Shown here: piece by piece, positions 36,617-44,986 of the stretch | How the letters are laid out: each line of letters starts with the position of its first letter | How positions within the stretch are numbered: the stretch's first letter is position 1 | Assembly: GCA_019636275.1 (NCBI GenBank) | Contig: JAHBXY010000007.1 | Coordinates: 1-64,000, forward strand | Origin: Planctomycetota bacterium | Lineage (GTDB): Bacteria; Planctomycetota; J058 | DNA length: 64,000 bases | Direction of reading: 5' to 3' | Position numbers and translations under genes: made by a program | Notes under the pieces: model-generated | What the model was told of the DNA's origin: nothing | Databases searched by the model: none | Seen by the model: only the letters and a program-made list of their open reading frames with translations

Positions 36617-37234
36617 TCAGTCGTCAGCGAGGTCGCGCTCGGTGGCGACGATGCGGTGAGCCATTCGCCGCACCCAGTCGGGGCTCCCGTCGATCAGCAG
36701 GAGGCCGTCGACCGGTGACCAGCCCGCCCAGCCGACGCCCGCCCGCGCCCGCCGCGCGGCCCAGGTCTCGTTGATCGAAAGGGCGGCGTCGCCGTAGAGC
36801 CTCGGCCCCGCCCGCTCGGAGACGTGGAAGAGGCCCGTCACCCACCCGGACGGCCGGAGCGAGCCGTCGATCGTGCGGGCCGCGACCCGACGCGCGCGGA
36901 TGACGACGCGGCCCTCGGGCCCCCGGACGACCTCGGTCTCGACGCCCTGCACCCAGAGCAGGTACTCGGCGAGCTCCCAGGAGACGTCGAGATCGACGGC
37001 GCGCCACAGGCGCAGCTCGACGTTCGCGAGGTCGGCGCTGGCGACGAAGTCGACGTCGAGGGCGGCTGCCCAGCTCGCGAGGAGGTCGGACGCGCGCGTC
37101 GGCACGTCGGGGCCGGCGGCGAGGCGGACCGACCGCCCGCGGAGCGCCACCTCAGGCTCGTCGCCGCCTGCTGACGAAGACGACGCGAGCGCCAGGGCCA
37201 GCGCGAGGAGCGCGCGCGCGCACCGGGGGCGCAC
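36617..37234 (-). CDS. Secreted protein, possibly secretin-N/STN-like fold
   Basis: GTG 37234 gives a 205-residue protein with a signal peptide (basic start, then LLALALALASSSSAGG). The centre reads PTRASDLLASWAAALDVDFVASADLANVELRLWRAVDLDVSWELAEYLLWVQGVETEVVRGPEGRVVIRAR when taken in pieces. That is a pattern of short strands with an amphipathic helix as in secretin-and-TonB N-terminal (STN) modules, though no membrane pore domain follows. The C-terminal half has no known motif. It lies 41 bp downstream of the DUF3052 gene. Confidence 0.5.
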   Translation of the reverse strand: MRPRCARALLALALALASSSSAGGDEPEVALRGRSVRLAAGPDVPTRASDLLASWAAALDVDFVASADLANVELRLWRAVDLDVSWELAEYLLWVQGVETEVVRGPEGRVVIRARRVAARTIDGSLRPSGWVTGLFHVSERAGPRLYGDAALSINETWAARRARAGVGWAGWSPVDGLLLIDGSPDWVRRMAHRIVATERDLADD

Positions 37235-37275
37235 CGGCGCGGCGCGCCGATCACGGGACCCCCGATCGAAGAGCG

Positions 37276-37677
37276 TCAGCTCCCGGCCTTGGCCTTGGCC
37301 TTCTTGCCAGGGGCGCACCTGAGGGCCGACCAGGCGGCGTCGATCGTGACGACCTTGCCGTTGTCGGGGAGCCCCTGCGCGCTGGCGACCGTGTGCGCCA
37401 CGGCCTCGTTCACGTCGCCGTCGTACTGCGACCAGCACACCCACAGCGTGCCCTGGGGCGTGAGGCGCGCCTTGGCCTTGGCGAACTTGTCCTCGAGCTC
37501 GGCGCGCGACGTCACGAACAGGAGCGCCACCGCGTAGGGGCCGAGGCCCAGCTTGGTGTCGACCCGGACCTCGTCGGGCATGTCGCCCAGCTCGACGTCC
37601 TCGGGCGCGCCGAGCGCCAGCACGCGGTTGCCCTGCTTGATCCCCAGCTTGCGGGGGAGCGGAATCTCGATCGCCAT
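37276..37677 (-). CDS. DUF3052 family protein
   Basis: A 133-residue protein with GGAGG upstream of its ATG. It reads as the DUF3052-type single domain: LGIKQGNRVLALGAPEDVELGDMP, then GPYAVALLFVTSRAELEDKFAKAKARLTPQGTLWVCWSQYDGDVNE in pieces, and DNGKVVTIDAAWSALRC, ending in a short Lys/Ala tail. The fold looks Rossmann-like. Function is unknown. In other bacteria the family occurs as a stand-alone cytoplasmic protein. Confidence 0.7.
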   Translation of the reverse strand: MAIEIPLPRKLGIKQGNRVLALGAPEDVELGDMPDEVRVDTKLGLGPYAVALLFVTSRAELEDKFAKAKARLTPQGTLWVCWSQYDGDVNEAVAHTVASAQGLPDNGKVVTIDAAWSALRCAPGKKAKAKAGS

Positions 37678-37740
37678 GTATCCTCCGGAGGGGCAAGATC
37701 GTAGCCGGGGAGGACGACATCGGCGACCGACAGGCGCAGC

Positions 37741-38811
37741 TCAGGCCGCCGGGAGCGTGAACCAGAAGCGGCTCCCCTCGCCGGGCCGGCTCTCGACCCC
37801 GATCCGGCCGCCGTGCGCCTCGACGAAGGCGCGGGAGATGAACAGGCCCAGGCCGTGGCCGTCCCCCCGCGTCACGCCGCGCTGGAAGAGGCGGGGCTCG
37901 AGCGCGGGCGCGACGCCCGGGCCGGTGTCGGTGACCTCCACGAGGACGTCGTCGCCGCGGCGGTGGGCGCCGACGGTCACCGCGCCGCCCGGCGGCGTGA
38001 ACCTGACGGCGTTCGAGAGCAGGTTGCCGAGCACGCGCAGGACCCGCTCGCGGTCGCAGCGCGCGGCGAGCCCGGGCGCCATGGGCTCGGCGCTGGTCCG
38101 CACCCGCGCCGGCTCCGCCTCGGCCCGGACGGCCTCGAGCGCCTCCTCGACGAGCGGCCGCGCGGGCTGCGCGGAGGGGTGGAGCGTCAGGCGGCCGGTC
38201 TCGATCTGCTCGGCGTCGAGCAGGTCCTGCACGAGCGCGTCCATGCGCCGCGTCGCGCGCCGGATCGCCTCGGCGGCCCGCGCCAGGCCGTCCGCATCGC
38301 GCCCGACGGCCGCGCGGGCGGCGACGACCGCGCCCGCCGCGGCGATGGCCGCCAGGGGGTTGCGCAGGTCGTGGGACACGGCCGCGACCAGCGCCTCGCG
38401 CGCTGCGGCCAGGCGCCGGGCCTCCGCCAGGAGGCGAGCGTTGTCGGCGGCGAGGCGGGCCTGCTCGCCCAGGAGCGCCGCGAGCTGCGTGTTGAGCGCC
38501 AGCAGGCGCTCGGTCGCGTCGGCGTCCGTCGCCAGCGCGAGGACGAGGTGGCGCCCCGGGCCGAGGGGGAGGACGAGGAACGGCGCCCCGGGCGCGGACT
38601 CCCACACCCCGGGCCCCGGCGCCGCGAGCGCCGCCGCCAGCCGCGCGGCCGCGTCGAGCGGGAGCGCCGCCTCGAGCGGAGCGCCGGGCGCGGCGGCGGC
38701 GAAGCGGCGCCGGGCGGCCAGGTTGGCGGCCACGACGCGACCGCCCTCGAGCTCGAGCGCGACCGCGTCGTGCCCGTCCGAGAGCACCACGGCGCGCAGC
38801 GCGTCGCTCAT
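37741..38811 (-). CDS. Soluble sensor histidine kinase coupled to the B12 sensor
   Basis: ATG 38811 overlaps the stop of the B12-binding sensor gene (ATGA). The 356-residue kinase has no TM segment. An N-terminal PAS-like region (~5-95) and a coiled coil (NTQLAALLGEQARLAADNARLLAEARRL in parts) lead to the H-box VSHDLRNPLAAIAAAG with His147. N-box NLLSNAVRFTPPG, G1 DTGPGVAPAL and G2 HGLGLFISRAFVEAHGG are intact. It should receive the state of its partner sensor as a cytoplasmic input and phosphorylate a response regulator encoded elsewhere, since none is beside it. Confidence 0.88.
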   Translation of the reverse strand: MSDALRAVVLSDGHDAVALELEGGRVVAANLAARRRFAAAAPGAPLEAALPLDAAARLAAALAAPGPGVWESAPGAPFLVLPLGPGRHLVLALATDADATERLLALNTQLAALLGEQARLAADNARLLAEARRLAAAREALVAAVSHDLRNPLAAIAAAGAVVAARAAVGRDADGLARAAEAIRRATRRMDALVQDLLDAEQIETGRLTLHPSAQPARPLVEEALEAVRAEAEPARVRTSAEPMAPGLAARCDRERVLRVLGNLLSNAVRFTPPGGAVTVGAHRRGDDVLVEVTDTGPGVAPALEPRLFQRGVTRGDGHGLGLFISRAFVEAHGGRIGVESRPGEGSRFWFTLPAA

Positions 38812-39821
38812 GGCTTCCACGCCCTGGCCAGGGCGACCGCCTCGGCCGCGCTGGCGGCCCAACCATCCGCTCCCAGGCGCGCCGCCGGGTCCGGCACCGC
38901 GCGCAGGGCCTGGCCGCCGACCAGGACCCGCGCCGCGGGGTGCTCCTCGCGCACGGCGCGCACGGCGCCGAGGAGGTCGCCGAGGTGCGTCGGCAGCGTG
39001 GCCGACAGGGCGACGACGACGGCCCCCTGCCGGCGTGCGAGGTCGCCCAGGCCGCGGGCGGGCGTGTCGGCGCCCAGGAAGCTGCTGCGCCAGCCGTCGA
39101 GGGCCAGGAGGTCGCTCAGGAGGCGCGCCCCGAGGTCGTGCCGCTCGCCGCCCACGCAGCAGACGAGCGCGGCCGGGCCCGGGGCGGGCCAGGGCAGGGC
39201 GGAGTAGAGCGCCGCGATCGCCACCTGCGCCGTGGCGGTCGCCAGGTGCTCGCCCGGCTCGGACAGCTCTCCGCGCAGCCAGCGCTCCCCCACCTCGTAG
39301 AGCGCCGGCCGGACGACCTGCTCGTAGAGGGCCGCCGGCCCGCGCGCGTCCAGGGCCGCGCGCGCCAGCGCCTGCGCCCGCGGGCCGTCGCCCGCCAGGC
39401 ACGCGTCGAGGAAGGCGTCGGCCTCCGGGCCCGCGGGGAGGGCGGCGAGCGGCGCCTCGTCCCCGGCCGCCGCGGGCGCGATCGCGCGCGCGACCTCCGC
39501 GGCCGCCCCGGGCGGCAGGGCGGCGTCGACGAGGCGGCGCAGCAGGTCGAGGTGGGCGTCGAGGTGCGCGGGGTCGATCCCGCGGGCCGCGAGCAGCCGG
39601 CGCGCCCACGTCACGTAGTCGGCGAACACCGCCGGCTCGTCGAGGTCCACGGCGGCGGCGAGGACGCCGAGGTGGAAGCGCGCGTCCTCCCGGCAGCGGC
39701 GCTGCCCGGTCGGCCCGAAGCGCGCCCAGCGCTCGGGCCAGGCGCGCTGCTCCTCCGCCGAGACCGCGTCGACCAGGGCCTCCCGGGCATCGCGGAGGGC
39801 GCTGGCGGCCTCATGCGTCAC
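38808..39821 (-). CDS. Cobalamin-binding sensor protein with CarH-like photoreceptor signature
   Basis: A 337-residue cytoplasmic protein starting at GTG 39821. The N-terminal ~110 residues are helical. Residues ~120-210 form a four-helix cap with W181-x9-E191-H192 (GERWLRGELSEPGEHLA), the signature that shields the adenosyl ligand in CarH/LitR photoreceptors. Residues ~215-335 form the B12-binding Rossmann domain: GGERHDLGA (the His228 lower ligand in an E-x-H-x-x-G variant of D-x-H-x-x-G), LGADTP and LVGGQAL. There is no MerR DNA-binding domain, so output must go through a partner. The coupled histidine kinase is the obvious one. Light or oxygen/redox sensing through B12 is inference. Confidence 0.82.
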   Translation of the reverse strand: MTHEAASALRDAREALVDAVSAEEQRAWPERWARFGPTGQRRCREDARFHLGVLAAAVDLDEPAVFADYVTWARRLLAARGIDPAHLDAHLDLLRRLVDAALPPGAAAEVARAIAPAAAGDEAPLAALPAGPEADAFLDACLAGDGPRAQALARAALDARGPAALYEQVVRPALYEVGERWLRGELSEPGEHLATATAQVAIAALYSALPWPAPGPAALVCCVGGERHDLGARLLSDLLALDGWRSSFLGADTPARGLGDLARRQGAVVVALSATLPTHLGDLLGAVRAVREEHPAARVLVGGQALRAVPDPAARLGADGWAASAAEAVALARAWKP

Positions 39822-40108
39822 GTGGCGACGACCTCGAACGTGGCGAACGCCGCCTGCAGCTCCTCGCCCTCGGCGTGGGCCAGGCGGAAGTCCTCGGAGC
39901 GCAGGTAGGCCTTGAGGGCGGCGCGGTCGGTCCAGCGCGTGATGAGGAGGAACTCGGGCAGGGACCCCTGCCCCTCGAGCACCTCCAGGCCGAGGAAGCC
40001 CGGATGCCGGTCGACGCGCCGCCCGCGGGCGCGGAACCGCTCCACCAGGCCGGGGGCCTGCTCCCGCGGGACGCTGAACCGCGACACGGCCACGATCACG
40101 CGCTCCAT
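39818..40108 (-). CDS. Antibiotic biosynthesis monooxygenase (ABM) domain protein
   Basis: A 96-residue single ABM domain (dimeric alpha-beta barrel type): VIVAVSRFSVPREQAPGLVERFRAR, then HPGFLGLEVLEG, LLITRWTDRAALKAYLRSEDFR. Its stop overlaps the start of the B12 sensor gene (GTGA), so it heads a translationally coupled trio. Family members include small quinone or heme monooxygenases. The Asn of heme-degrading IsdG types is replaced by Ser in VSRF. Its link to B12 sensing (for example oxygen or tetrapyrrole chemistry) is unknown. Confidence 0.8.
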   Translation of the reverse strand: MERVIVAVSRFSVPREQAPGLVERFRARGRRVDRHPGFLGLEVLEGQGSLPEFLLITRWTDRAALKAYLRSEDFRLAHAEGEELQAAFATFEVVAT

Positions 40109-40188
40109 CTTCCCCGGACGCCCGCGCGGGTCAATCGATCTGGCCCGCGGCCCGGCGCTTGACCGCCGCCCGGGCCGGCCCTAGAGTC

Positions 40189-40226
40189 GATTCGAACCAT
40201 GGTTCGAATCTCGAACGGCCGTTCGA
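40189..40226. promoter_or_regulatory. Two perfect palindromes overlapping the TetR start codon (likely operator)
   Basis: 40189-40210 is a perfect 22-bp palindrome centred on the ATG: GATTCGAACC and its mirror half. It is followed at once by a perfect 16-bp palindrome, 40211-40226 (TCGAACGGCCGTTCGA). Both contain the same half-site, TTCGAAC/GTTCGAA. Such sites are typical TetR operators. The position over the start codon fits autorepression and control of the coupled downstream oxidoreductase genes. The divergent ABM/B12 operon starts 80 bp away. Confidence 0.7.
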
Positions 40227-40843
40227 AGACCACCGGCGATGGCGCCGCCCGCGCCCGCGGGCCGCGGGCGGACCGCCGCTTCCGCGCGCGGCAGCGCGAC
40301 ATCCTGCGCGCCGCGGCGGCCGTGTTCCGCGAGAAGGGGTTCGAGGCCGCCGGCATGCGCGACATCGCGCTGGCGGCCGGCCTCTCGGCGGCGAACCTCT
40401 ACTACTACTACGGCAGCAAGGACGAGCTCCTGTTCTCCTGCCAGGACCTGGCGCTCGACCGGCTGCTCGGGGCGGCGCGGGCGGCCGGCAAGGCCGCGGG
40501 CCCGGTCGCCGAGCGGCTGCGGCAGGTGATCGACGTGCAGCTCCGCTGCATGCTCGAGGAGCTCGAGGGGGGCGCCGCGCACCTGGCGGTCGACGCCCTG
40601 CCCGCGCCGCTGCGCGCGCGCGTGGTGCGCAAGCGCGACCGCTACGAGCGGGCCCTGCGCGCGCTCGTGCGCGAGGGCGTGCGCGCGGGCGAGTTCGCCC
40701 CCTGCGACCCGACGCTCGTCACGCGCGCCATGCTCGGCGCGCTCAACTGGACCGCGCAGTGGTACCGCGCGGGCGGCCCGACGCCGCTCGACGCGCTCTG
40801 CGCCGGCTTCGCCGACTACCTGGTGAGAGGGCTCAGGCCATGA
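40199..40843 (+). CDS. TetR family transcriptional regulator
   Basis: A 214-residue protein starting at ATG 40199 inside the palindrome. Residues ~28-75 form the TetR HTH: RQRDILRAAAAVFREKGFEAAGMRDIALAAGLSAANLYYYYGSKDELLF. The C-terminal ligand-binding part is helical and ends ALCAGFADYLVRGL. Its stop overlaps the next gene's ATG (ATGA), so it is translated with the three oxidoreductase subunits and presumably controls them in response to their substrate, possibly an aromatic acyl-CoA or a related compound (inference). Confidence 0.9.
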   Translation: MVRISNGRSKTTGDGAARARGPRADRRFRARQRDILRAAAAVFREKGFEAAGMRDIALAAGLSAANLYYYYGSKDELLFSCQDLALDRLLGAARAAGKAAGPVAERLRQVIDVQLRCMLEELEGGAAHLAVDALPAPLRARVVRKRDRYERALRALVREGVRAGEFAPCDPTLVTRAMLGALNWTAQWYRAGGPTPLDALCAGFADYLVRGLRP

Positions 40844-41355
40844 TGGACATGCCGCCGAAGGAGCTGCACACGCTCCGCGTCAACGGCGAGGCGCTCGAGG
40901 TGGCCTTCTGGCCGCACCGCACGCTCCTCGAGGTCCTGCGCGAGGACGCGGGCCTGACCGGCACCAAGCACGGCTGCGAGCTGGGCGAGTGCGGCGCCTG
41001 CGCCGTCCTCGTCGACGGCAAGCCGGTGCTCTCCTGCCTGCAGCTCGCGGTCGAGTGCGTCGGGGGCCAGGAGGTCACGACCGTCGAGGGGCTCGCGCAG
41101 GACAACCGGCTGCACCCGCTGCAGGAGGCCTTCGCCGACCTGGGCGGCTCGCAGTGCGGCTACTGCACGCCGGGCTTCCTCGTCACGGCCAAGGCCTTCC
41201 TCGACGAGCGCCCGCGCCCGACGCGCGAGGAGCTGAAGGAGGCCCTCTCGGGGAACCTGTGCCGCTGCACGGGCTACCTGCAGATCTTCGAGGCGGTGGA
41301 GCAGGCGGCCGAGCGGATGGCCGAGGCCGGCCGCGCCGAGGAGCAGGGTCGATGA
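40840..41355 (+). CDS. Molybdenum hydroxylase small subunit, two [2Fe-2S] clusters (HcrC-like)
   Basis: The ATG at 40840 overlaps the TetR stop. The 171-residue subunit has the plant-type ferredoxin loop GCELGECGACAVLVDGKPVLSC (first cluster) and the helical GSQCGYCTPGF ... GNLCRCTGY domain (second cluster), as in all xanthine-oxidase family small subunits. It passes electrons between the FAD subunit and the molybdenum subunit. Its 3' end overlaps the large subunit start (ATGA). Confidence 0.95.
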   Translation: MMDMPPKELHTLRVNGEALEVAFWPHRTLLEVLREDAGLTGTKHGCELGECGACAVLVDGKPVLSCLQLAVECVGGQEVTTVEGLAQDNRLHPLQEAFADLGGSQCGYCTPGFLVTAKAFLDERPRPTREELKEALSGNLCRCTGYLQIFEAVEQAAERMAEAGRAEEQGR

Positions 41356-43886
41356 GCCCGCAGGAGCACGAGGGCGGGTCGGCCGCGGGCCAGCACGCCG
41401 ACGCCCACAAGGTCTCCCACACCCGCGGCGGCGGTCCCGGCGGCGCGTTCAACGTCGTCGGCAAGGCGCGGCGCCGCGTCGACGGCCGGGCCAAGGTCAC
41501 CGGGCAGACGCGGTTCGCCGACGACCTCGTCCTGCCGCGCATGCTCTACATGAAGCTCCTGCGCTCGCCGCACCCGCACGCGCGGATCGTGAAGATCGAC
41601 GCCTCGCGGGCGCTGGCCCACCCGAGCGTCAAGTGCGTGCTCACGGGCAAGGACGTGCCGATCCCCTACGGGATCCTGCCCGTGAGCCAGGACGAGCACG
41701 CGCTCTGCCTGGACAAGGTGCGCCACGTGGGTGACCCGGTGGCGGCCGTGGTCGCGACCACCGAGGACGAGGCCGAGGCGGCGCTCGCGCTCGTCGACGT
41801 CGAGTACGAGCTCCTCGACACGATCGCCGACCCCGAGGATGCGCTGAGCAAGCCCGAGCCGCGGATCCACGACTACGGCGACGACGGCAACGTGCACAAG
41901 CGCGTGGCCTTCGAGTTCGGCGACGTCGAGGCGGGGCTGGCCGCGTCCGACCGCGTGTTCGAGGACGTGCTCTTCTTCGAGGGCAACACGCACCTGCCGA
42001 TCGAGCAGCACGCGACGCTGGCGGCCGTCGACGAGAACGGGCGCGTCGTCGTCTACTCGTCGACGCAGACGCCGCACTACCTGCACCGCGCGCTGGTCAA
42101 GGCGCTCGGCCTCCCGGGCGCGCGGATCCGCGTGATCGCCACGCCCAACGGCGGCGGCTTCGGCGGCAAGAGCGACCCCTTCAACCACGAGGTCGCCGCG
42201 GCCAAGGCGGCGCTCGTCACCGGCCGGCCGGTGAAGGTCTCGCTCAACCGCGAGGAGGTCTTCTACTGCCACCGCGGCCGCCACCCCGTGCTCATGCGCT
42301 TCCGCACGGGCGTGAGCCACGAGGGCAAGCTGCAGGCCATGTCGCTCGAGACGCTCCTCGACGGCGGCGCCTACGGCAGCTATGGCGTGGCGTCGACCTT
42401 CTACACGGGGGCGCTCCAGACGGTCACCTACCAGGTGCCGCGCTACGCCTTCCGCGGCTGCCGCACGTTCACCAACAAGCCTGCCTGCGGCCCCAAGCGC
42501 GGGCACGGCACGGTCCAGCCGCGGTTCGGGCAGGAGGTGCAGCTCGACAAGATCGCCGTCGCGCTGGGCAAGGACCCGGCCGATCTTCGGCTCATGCAGC
42601 TCGCGCAGGCGGGCGACCTCACGGCGAACTACCTGAAGCTGGGCACTATCGGCCTGCGCGAGTGCATCGAGAAGGTCGTCGAGGGCTCGGGCTGGCGCGA
42701 CAAGTGGCAGAAGCTGCCCTACGGCAAGGGCGTCGGGCTCGCCTGCTCGAGCTACCTGTGCGGCGCCGGGCTGCCGATCTACTGGAACGACATGCCGCAC
42801 TCGGGCGTGCAGCTCAGGCTCGACCGCATGGGCGGCGTGACCTGCTTCTGCGGCGCGACCGAGATCGGCCAGGGCTCGGACGACGTCCTCGCCAACATGG
42901 TGGCGGAGGTGCTCGGGATCGACCCGGCCGACGTGCAGCTCGTCACCGGCCAGACCGACGTCACGCCGATCGACCTCGGCAGCTACTCGAGCCGCGTGAC
43001 GATGATGGCCGGCAACGCGGCGATCCAGGCGGCCGAGCGCGCGCGCGACCTGATCGCCGGCCCGGCGGCGAAGAAGCTGGGGATCCCGCGCGACCGCGTC
43101 GCCTTCCAGGACCGGCGTGTGTTCGACGTCGAGGACCCGTCGAAGGGCCTGACCTTCGAGGAGGCGATCGTCGTCGCCGAGGCGGAGCACGGCACGCTGG
43201 GCACGGTCGGCTCCTACAAGCCGCCGCAGTCGCCGGCGAAGTTCAAGGGCGGCGGCGTCGGGCCGAGCCCGACCTACTCCTACAGCGCGGCGGTGGTCGA
43301 GGTCGAGGTCGACCCGGCGACCGGCTGGATCCACGTGGAGAAGATCTGGATCGCCCACGACATCGGCCGCGCCCTCAACCCGGTGCTCGCGAGAGGGCAG
43401 GTCGAAGGCAGCGTCTACATGGGCCTCGGCGAGGCGCTCTACGAGGAGAGCGCCTTCCGGCGCCTGCCGCAGAAGCTCAGCCGGGCCAACGTGCACAAGT
43501 TCCCCAGCATGCTCGAGTACAAGAGCCCCACCACGCTCGACATGCCGGAGGTCGTCACCTACATCGTCGAGGACCCCGACGCCCAGGGCCCGTTCGGCGC
43601 CAAGGAGGTCGGCCAGGGGCCGCTCCTGCCGATCATGCCGGCCGTCGCCAACGCGGTGTTCGATGCCGTCGGCGTGCGCGTCGACCGCTGCCCGATCACG
43701 CCCGAGGACGTGCTGCGGGCGCTCGACGACAAGGCCAAGGGCGGCGCCGGCCGCGTGGGCCCGGCGGCGTTCCCGGCGATCGGCTGGCCCGAGCCGCTCA
43801 AGGTCCCGCCGCCCTGGGAGGGCGGCGACGGCACGGCGGTCAACCAGAAGCCGCGCCGCTCCAGGCCCGCCGCGGCGGGGAAGTAG
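41352..43886 (+). CDS. Molybdenum hydroxylase large subunit (4-hydroxybenzoyl-CoA reductase alpha / HcrA-like)
   Basis: ATG 41352 gives 844 residues. It has the aldehyde oxidase/xanthine dehydrogenase molybdopterin fold: VDGRAKVTGQTRFADDLVLPRMLY, then LPIEQHATLA, GGGFGGKSDPFNHEVAAAKAAL, TNKPACGPKRGHG, GATEIGQGSDDVLANMVAEVLGI and, at the C-terminal side, FGAKEVGQGP, where the Glu is the catalytic base in the family. The whole pattern and the partner FAD subunit point to the 4-hydroxybenzoyl-CoA reductase group rather than xanthine dehydrogenase. The reaction could be reductive dehydroxylation or hydroxylation of an aromatic or heterocyclic CoA ester. No benzoyl-CoA pathway genes are next to it. 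Confidence 0.9.
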   Translation: MSPQEHEGGSAAGQHADAHKVSHTRGGGPGGAFNVVGKARRRVDGRAKVTGQTRFADDLVLPRMLYMKLLRSPHPHARIVKIDASRALAHPSVKCVLTGKDVPIPYGILPVSQDEHALCLDKVRHVGDPVAAVVATTEDEAEAALALVDVEYELLDTIADPEDALSKPEPRIHDYGDDGNVHKRVAFEFGDVEAGLAASDRVFEDVLFFEGNTHLPIEQHATLAAVDENGRVVVYSSTQTPHYLHRALVKALGLPGARIRVIATPNGGGFGGKSDPFNHEVAAAKAALVTGRPVKVSLNREEVFYCHRGRHPVLMRFRTGVSHEGKLQAMSLETLLDGGAYGSYGVASTFYTGALQTVTYQVPRYAFRGCRTFTNKPACGPKRGHGTVQPRFGQEVQLDKIAVALGKDPADLRLMQLAQAGDLTANYLKLGTIGLRECIEKVVEGSGWRDKWQKLPYGKGVGLACSSYLCGAGLPIYWNDMPHSGVQLRLDRMGGVTCFCGATEIGQGSDDVLANMVAEVLGIDPADVQLVTGQTDVTPIDLGSYSSRVTMMAGNAAIQAAERARDLIAGPAAKKLGIPRDRVAFQDRRVFDVEDPSKGLTFEEAIVVAEAEHGTLGTVGSYKPPQSPAKFKGGGVGPSPTYSYSAAVVEVEVDPATGWIHVEKIWIAHDIGRALNPVLARGQVEGSVYMGLGEALYEESAFRRLPQKLSRANVHKFPSMLEYKSPTTLDMPEVVTYIVEDPDAQGPFGAKEVGQGPLLPIMPAVANAVFDAVGVRVDRCPITPEDVLRALDDKAKGGAGRVGPAAFPAIGWPEPLKVPPPWEGGDGTAVNQKPRRSRPAAAGK

Positions 43887-43894
43887 GTGCGCCG

Positions 43895-44965
43895 ATGATG
43901 CGCGTCCCTCCGTTCAAGTACGTCGCCCCGAAGACGATCGCCGAGGCCGCCCGGGCCCTGCGCGACGCGGGCCCCGAGGGCATGCTCCTGGCCGGCGGCA
44001 CGGACCTCTTGCCGAACATGAAGCGGCGCCAGCAGACGCCGAAGGTCGTGATCGGCCTCTCGGCCGTCAAGGACCTGCGCGCGTCGCTCCGCGGGGCCGA
44101 CGGCGCGGTCACGCTGGGCGCGGGCCTGTCGCTCACCGACACGGCGCGGAGCCCGCTCGTGGCCGACGCGGCCTACCGGGCGCTCACGACCGCCGCCTCG
44201 AAGGTCGCCACGCCGCACATCCAGGCCATGGGCACGCTCGGCGGCAACCTGTGCCTGGACACCCGCTGCAACTACTACGACCAGAACCACGAGTGGCGCC
44301 AGGCGATCGACTTCTGCAAGAAGGCGCCGGGCCCGCACGGGACGGCGCAGCGCGAGGTCACGCACGGCACCTGCTGGGTGGCGCCCGGGAGCCCGCGCTG
44401 CTGGGCGGTGTCGTCGACGGACACCGCGCCGGCGCTGGTCGCCCTCGGGGCCGAGGTCACGCTCGTCTCGGCGGACGGCGAGCGGCGGGTCCCGGTGCTC
44501 TCGCTCTACAAGAACGACGGCATGGACTACCTGGCGGGCAAGCGCCGCGACGAGGTGCTCACCGCCGTGCACGTCCCGGCGCTCGTCGGCTGGCGCAGCA
44601 CCTACTGGAAGCTGCGCCGCCGCGGCTCGTTCGACTTCCCCGTCCTCTCGGTGGCCGCGGCCCTGCGCCTCGGCCCCGGCGGCGTGGTCGAGGGCGCGCG
44701 CGTGACGCTGGGCTCGGTCGCCTCCTGCCCGCTCGAGGTCACGACCGACGCGCTGGTCGGCCGCCCGCTCACCGACGAGGCGATCGCCGCCTTCGCCGAC
44801 CACGCCGCCAAGCCGGCGCGGCCGCTCGACAACACCGACTACCACCTCTCGTGGCGCAAGCGCGTCGTGCGCGAGTACGTCGTCGGCGCCCTGCGCGAGC
44901 TGCGCGGCGACCCGCCCGGCCTCCTGGCGCGCAGCGCGGCGCGGGTGCTGCCGGTCCTCGCCTAG
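43895..44965 (+). CDS. Molybdenum hydroxylase FAD subunit with extra [4Fe-4S] loop (HcrB-like)
   Basis: A 356-residue FAD-binding subunit (family FAD_binding_5/CO_deh_flav_C): FKYVAPKTIAEAARAL, MLLAGGTDLLPNMKRR, and the flavin motif QAMGTLGGNLCLDTRC. Between ~125 and 170 there is the insertion CNYYDQNHEWRQAIDFCKKAPG...HGTCWVAPGSPRCWAV, with four or more Cys. That loop is the mark of HcrB from Thauera, where it binds an additional [4Fe-4S] cluster absent from xanthine dehydrogenases. It is 8 bp after the large subunit. The extra cluster supports a low-potential, reductive direction of electron flow. Confidence 0.92.
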   Translation: MMRVPPFKYVAPKTIAEAARALRDAGPEGMLLAGGTDLLPNMKRRQQTPKVVIGLSAVKDLRASLRGADGAVTLGAGLSLTDTARSPLVADAAYRALTTAASKVATPHIQAMGTLGGNLCLDTRCNYYDQNHEWRQAIDFCKKAPGPHGTAQREVTHGTCWVAPGSPRCWAVSSTDTAPALVALGAEVTLVSADGERRVPVLSLYKNDGMDYLAGKRRDEVLTAVHVPALVGWRSTYWKLRRRGSFDFPVLSVAAALRLGPGGVVEGARVTLGSVASCPLEVTTDALVGRPLTDEAIAAFADHAAKPARPLDNTDYHLSWRKRVVREYVVGALRELRGDPPGLLARSAARVLPVLA

Positions 44966-44986
44966 CCTGCCCTGGAGGCCTGGCGC

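Noticed and set aside
36617-38866. A 749-codon minus-strand frame
   Set aside because: Only the last 205 codons have a signal peptide and protein character; the rest is a shadow of DUF3052 and the histidine kinase.
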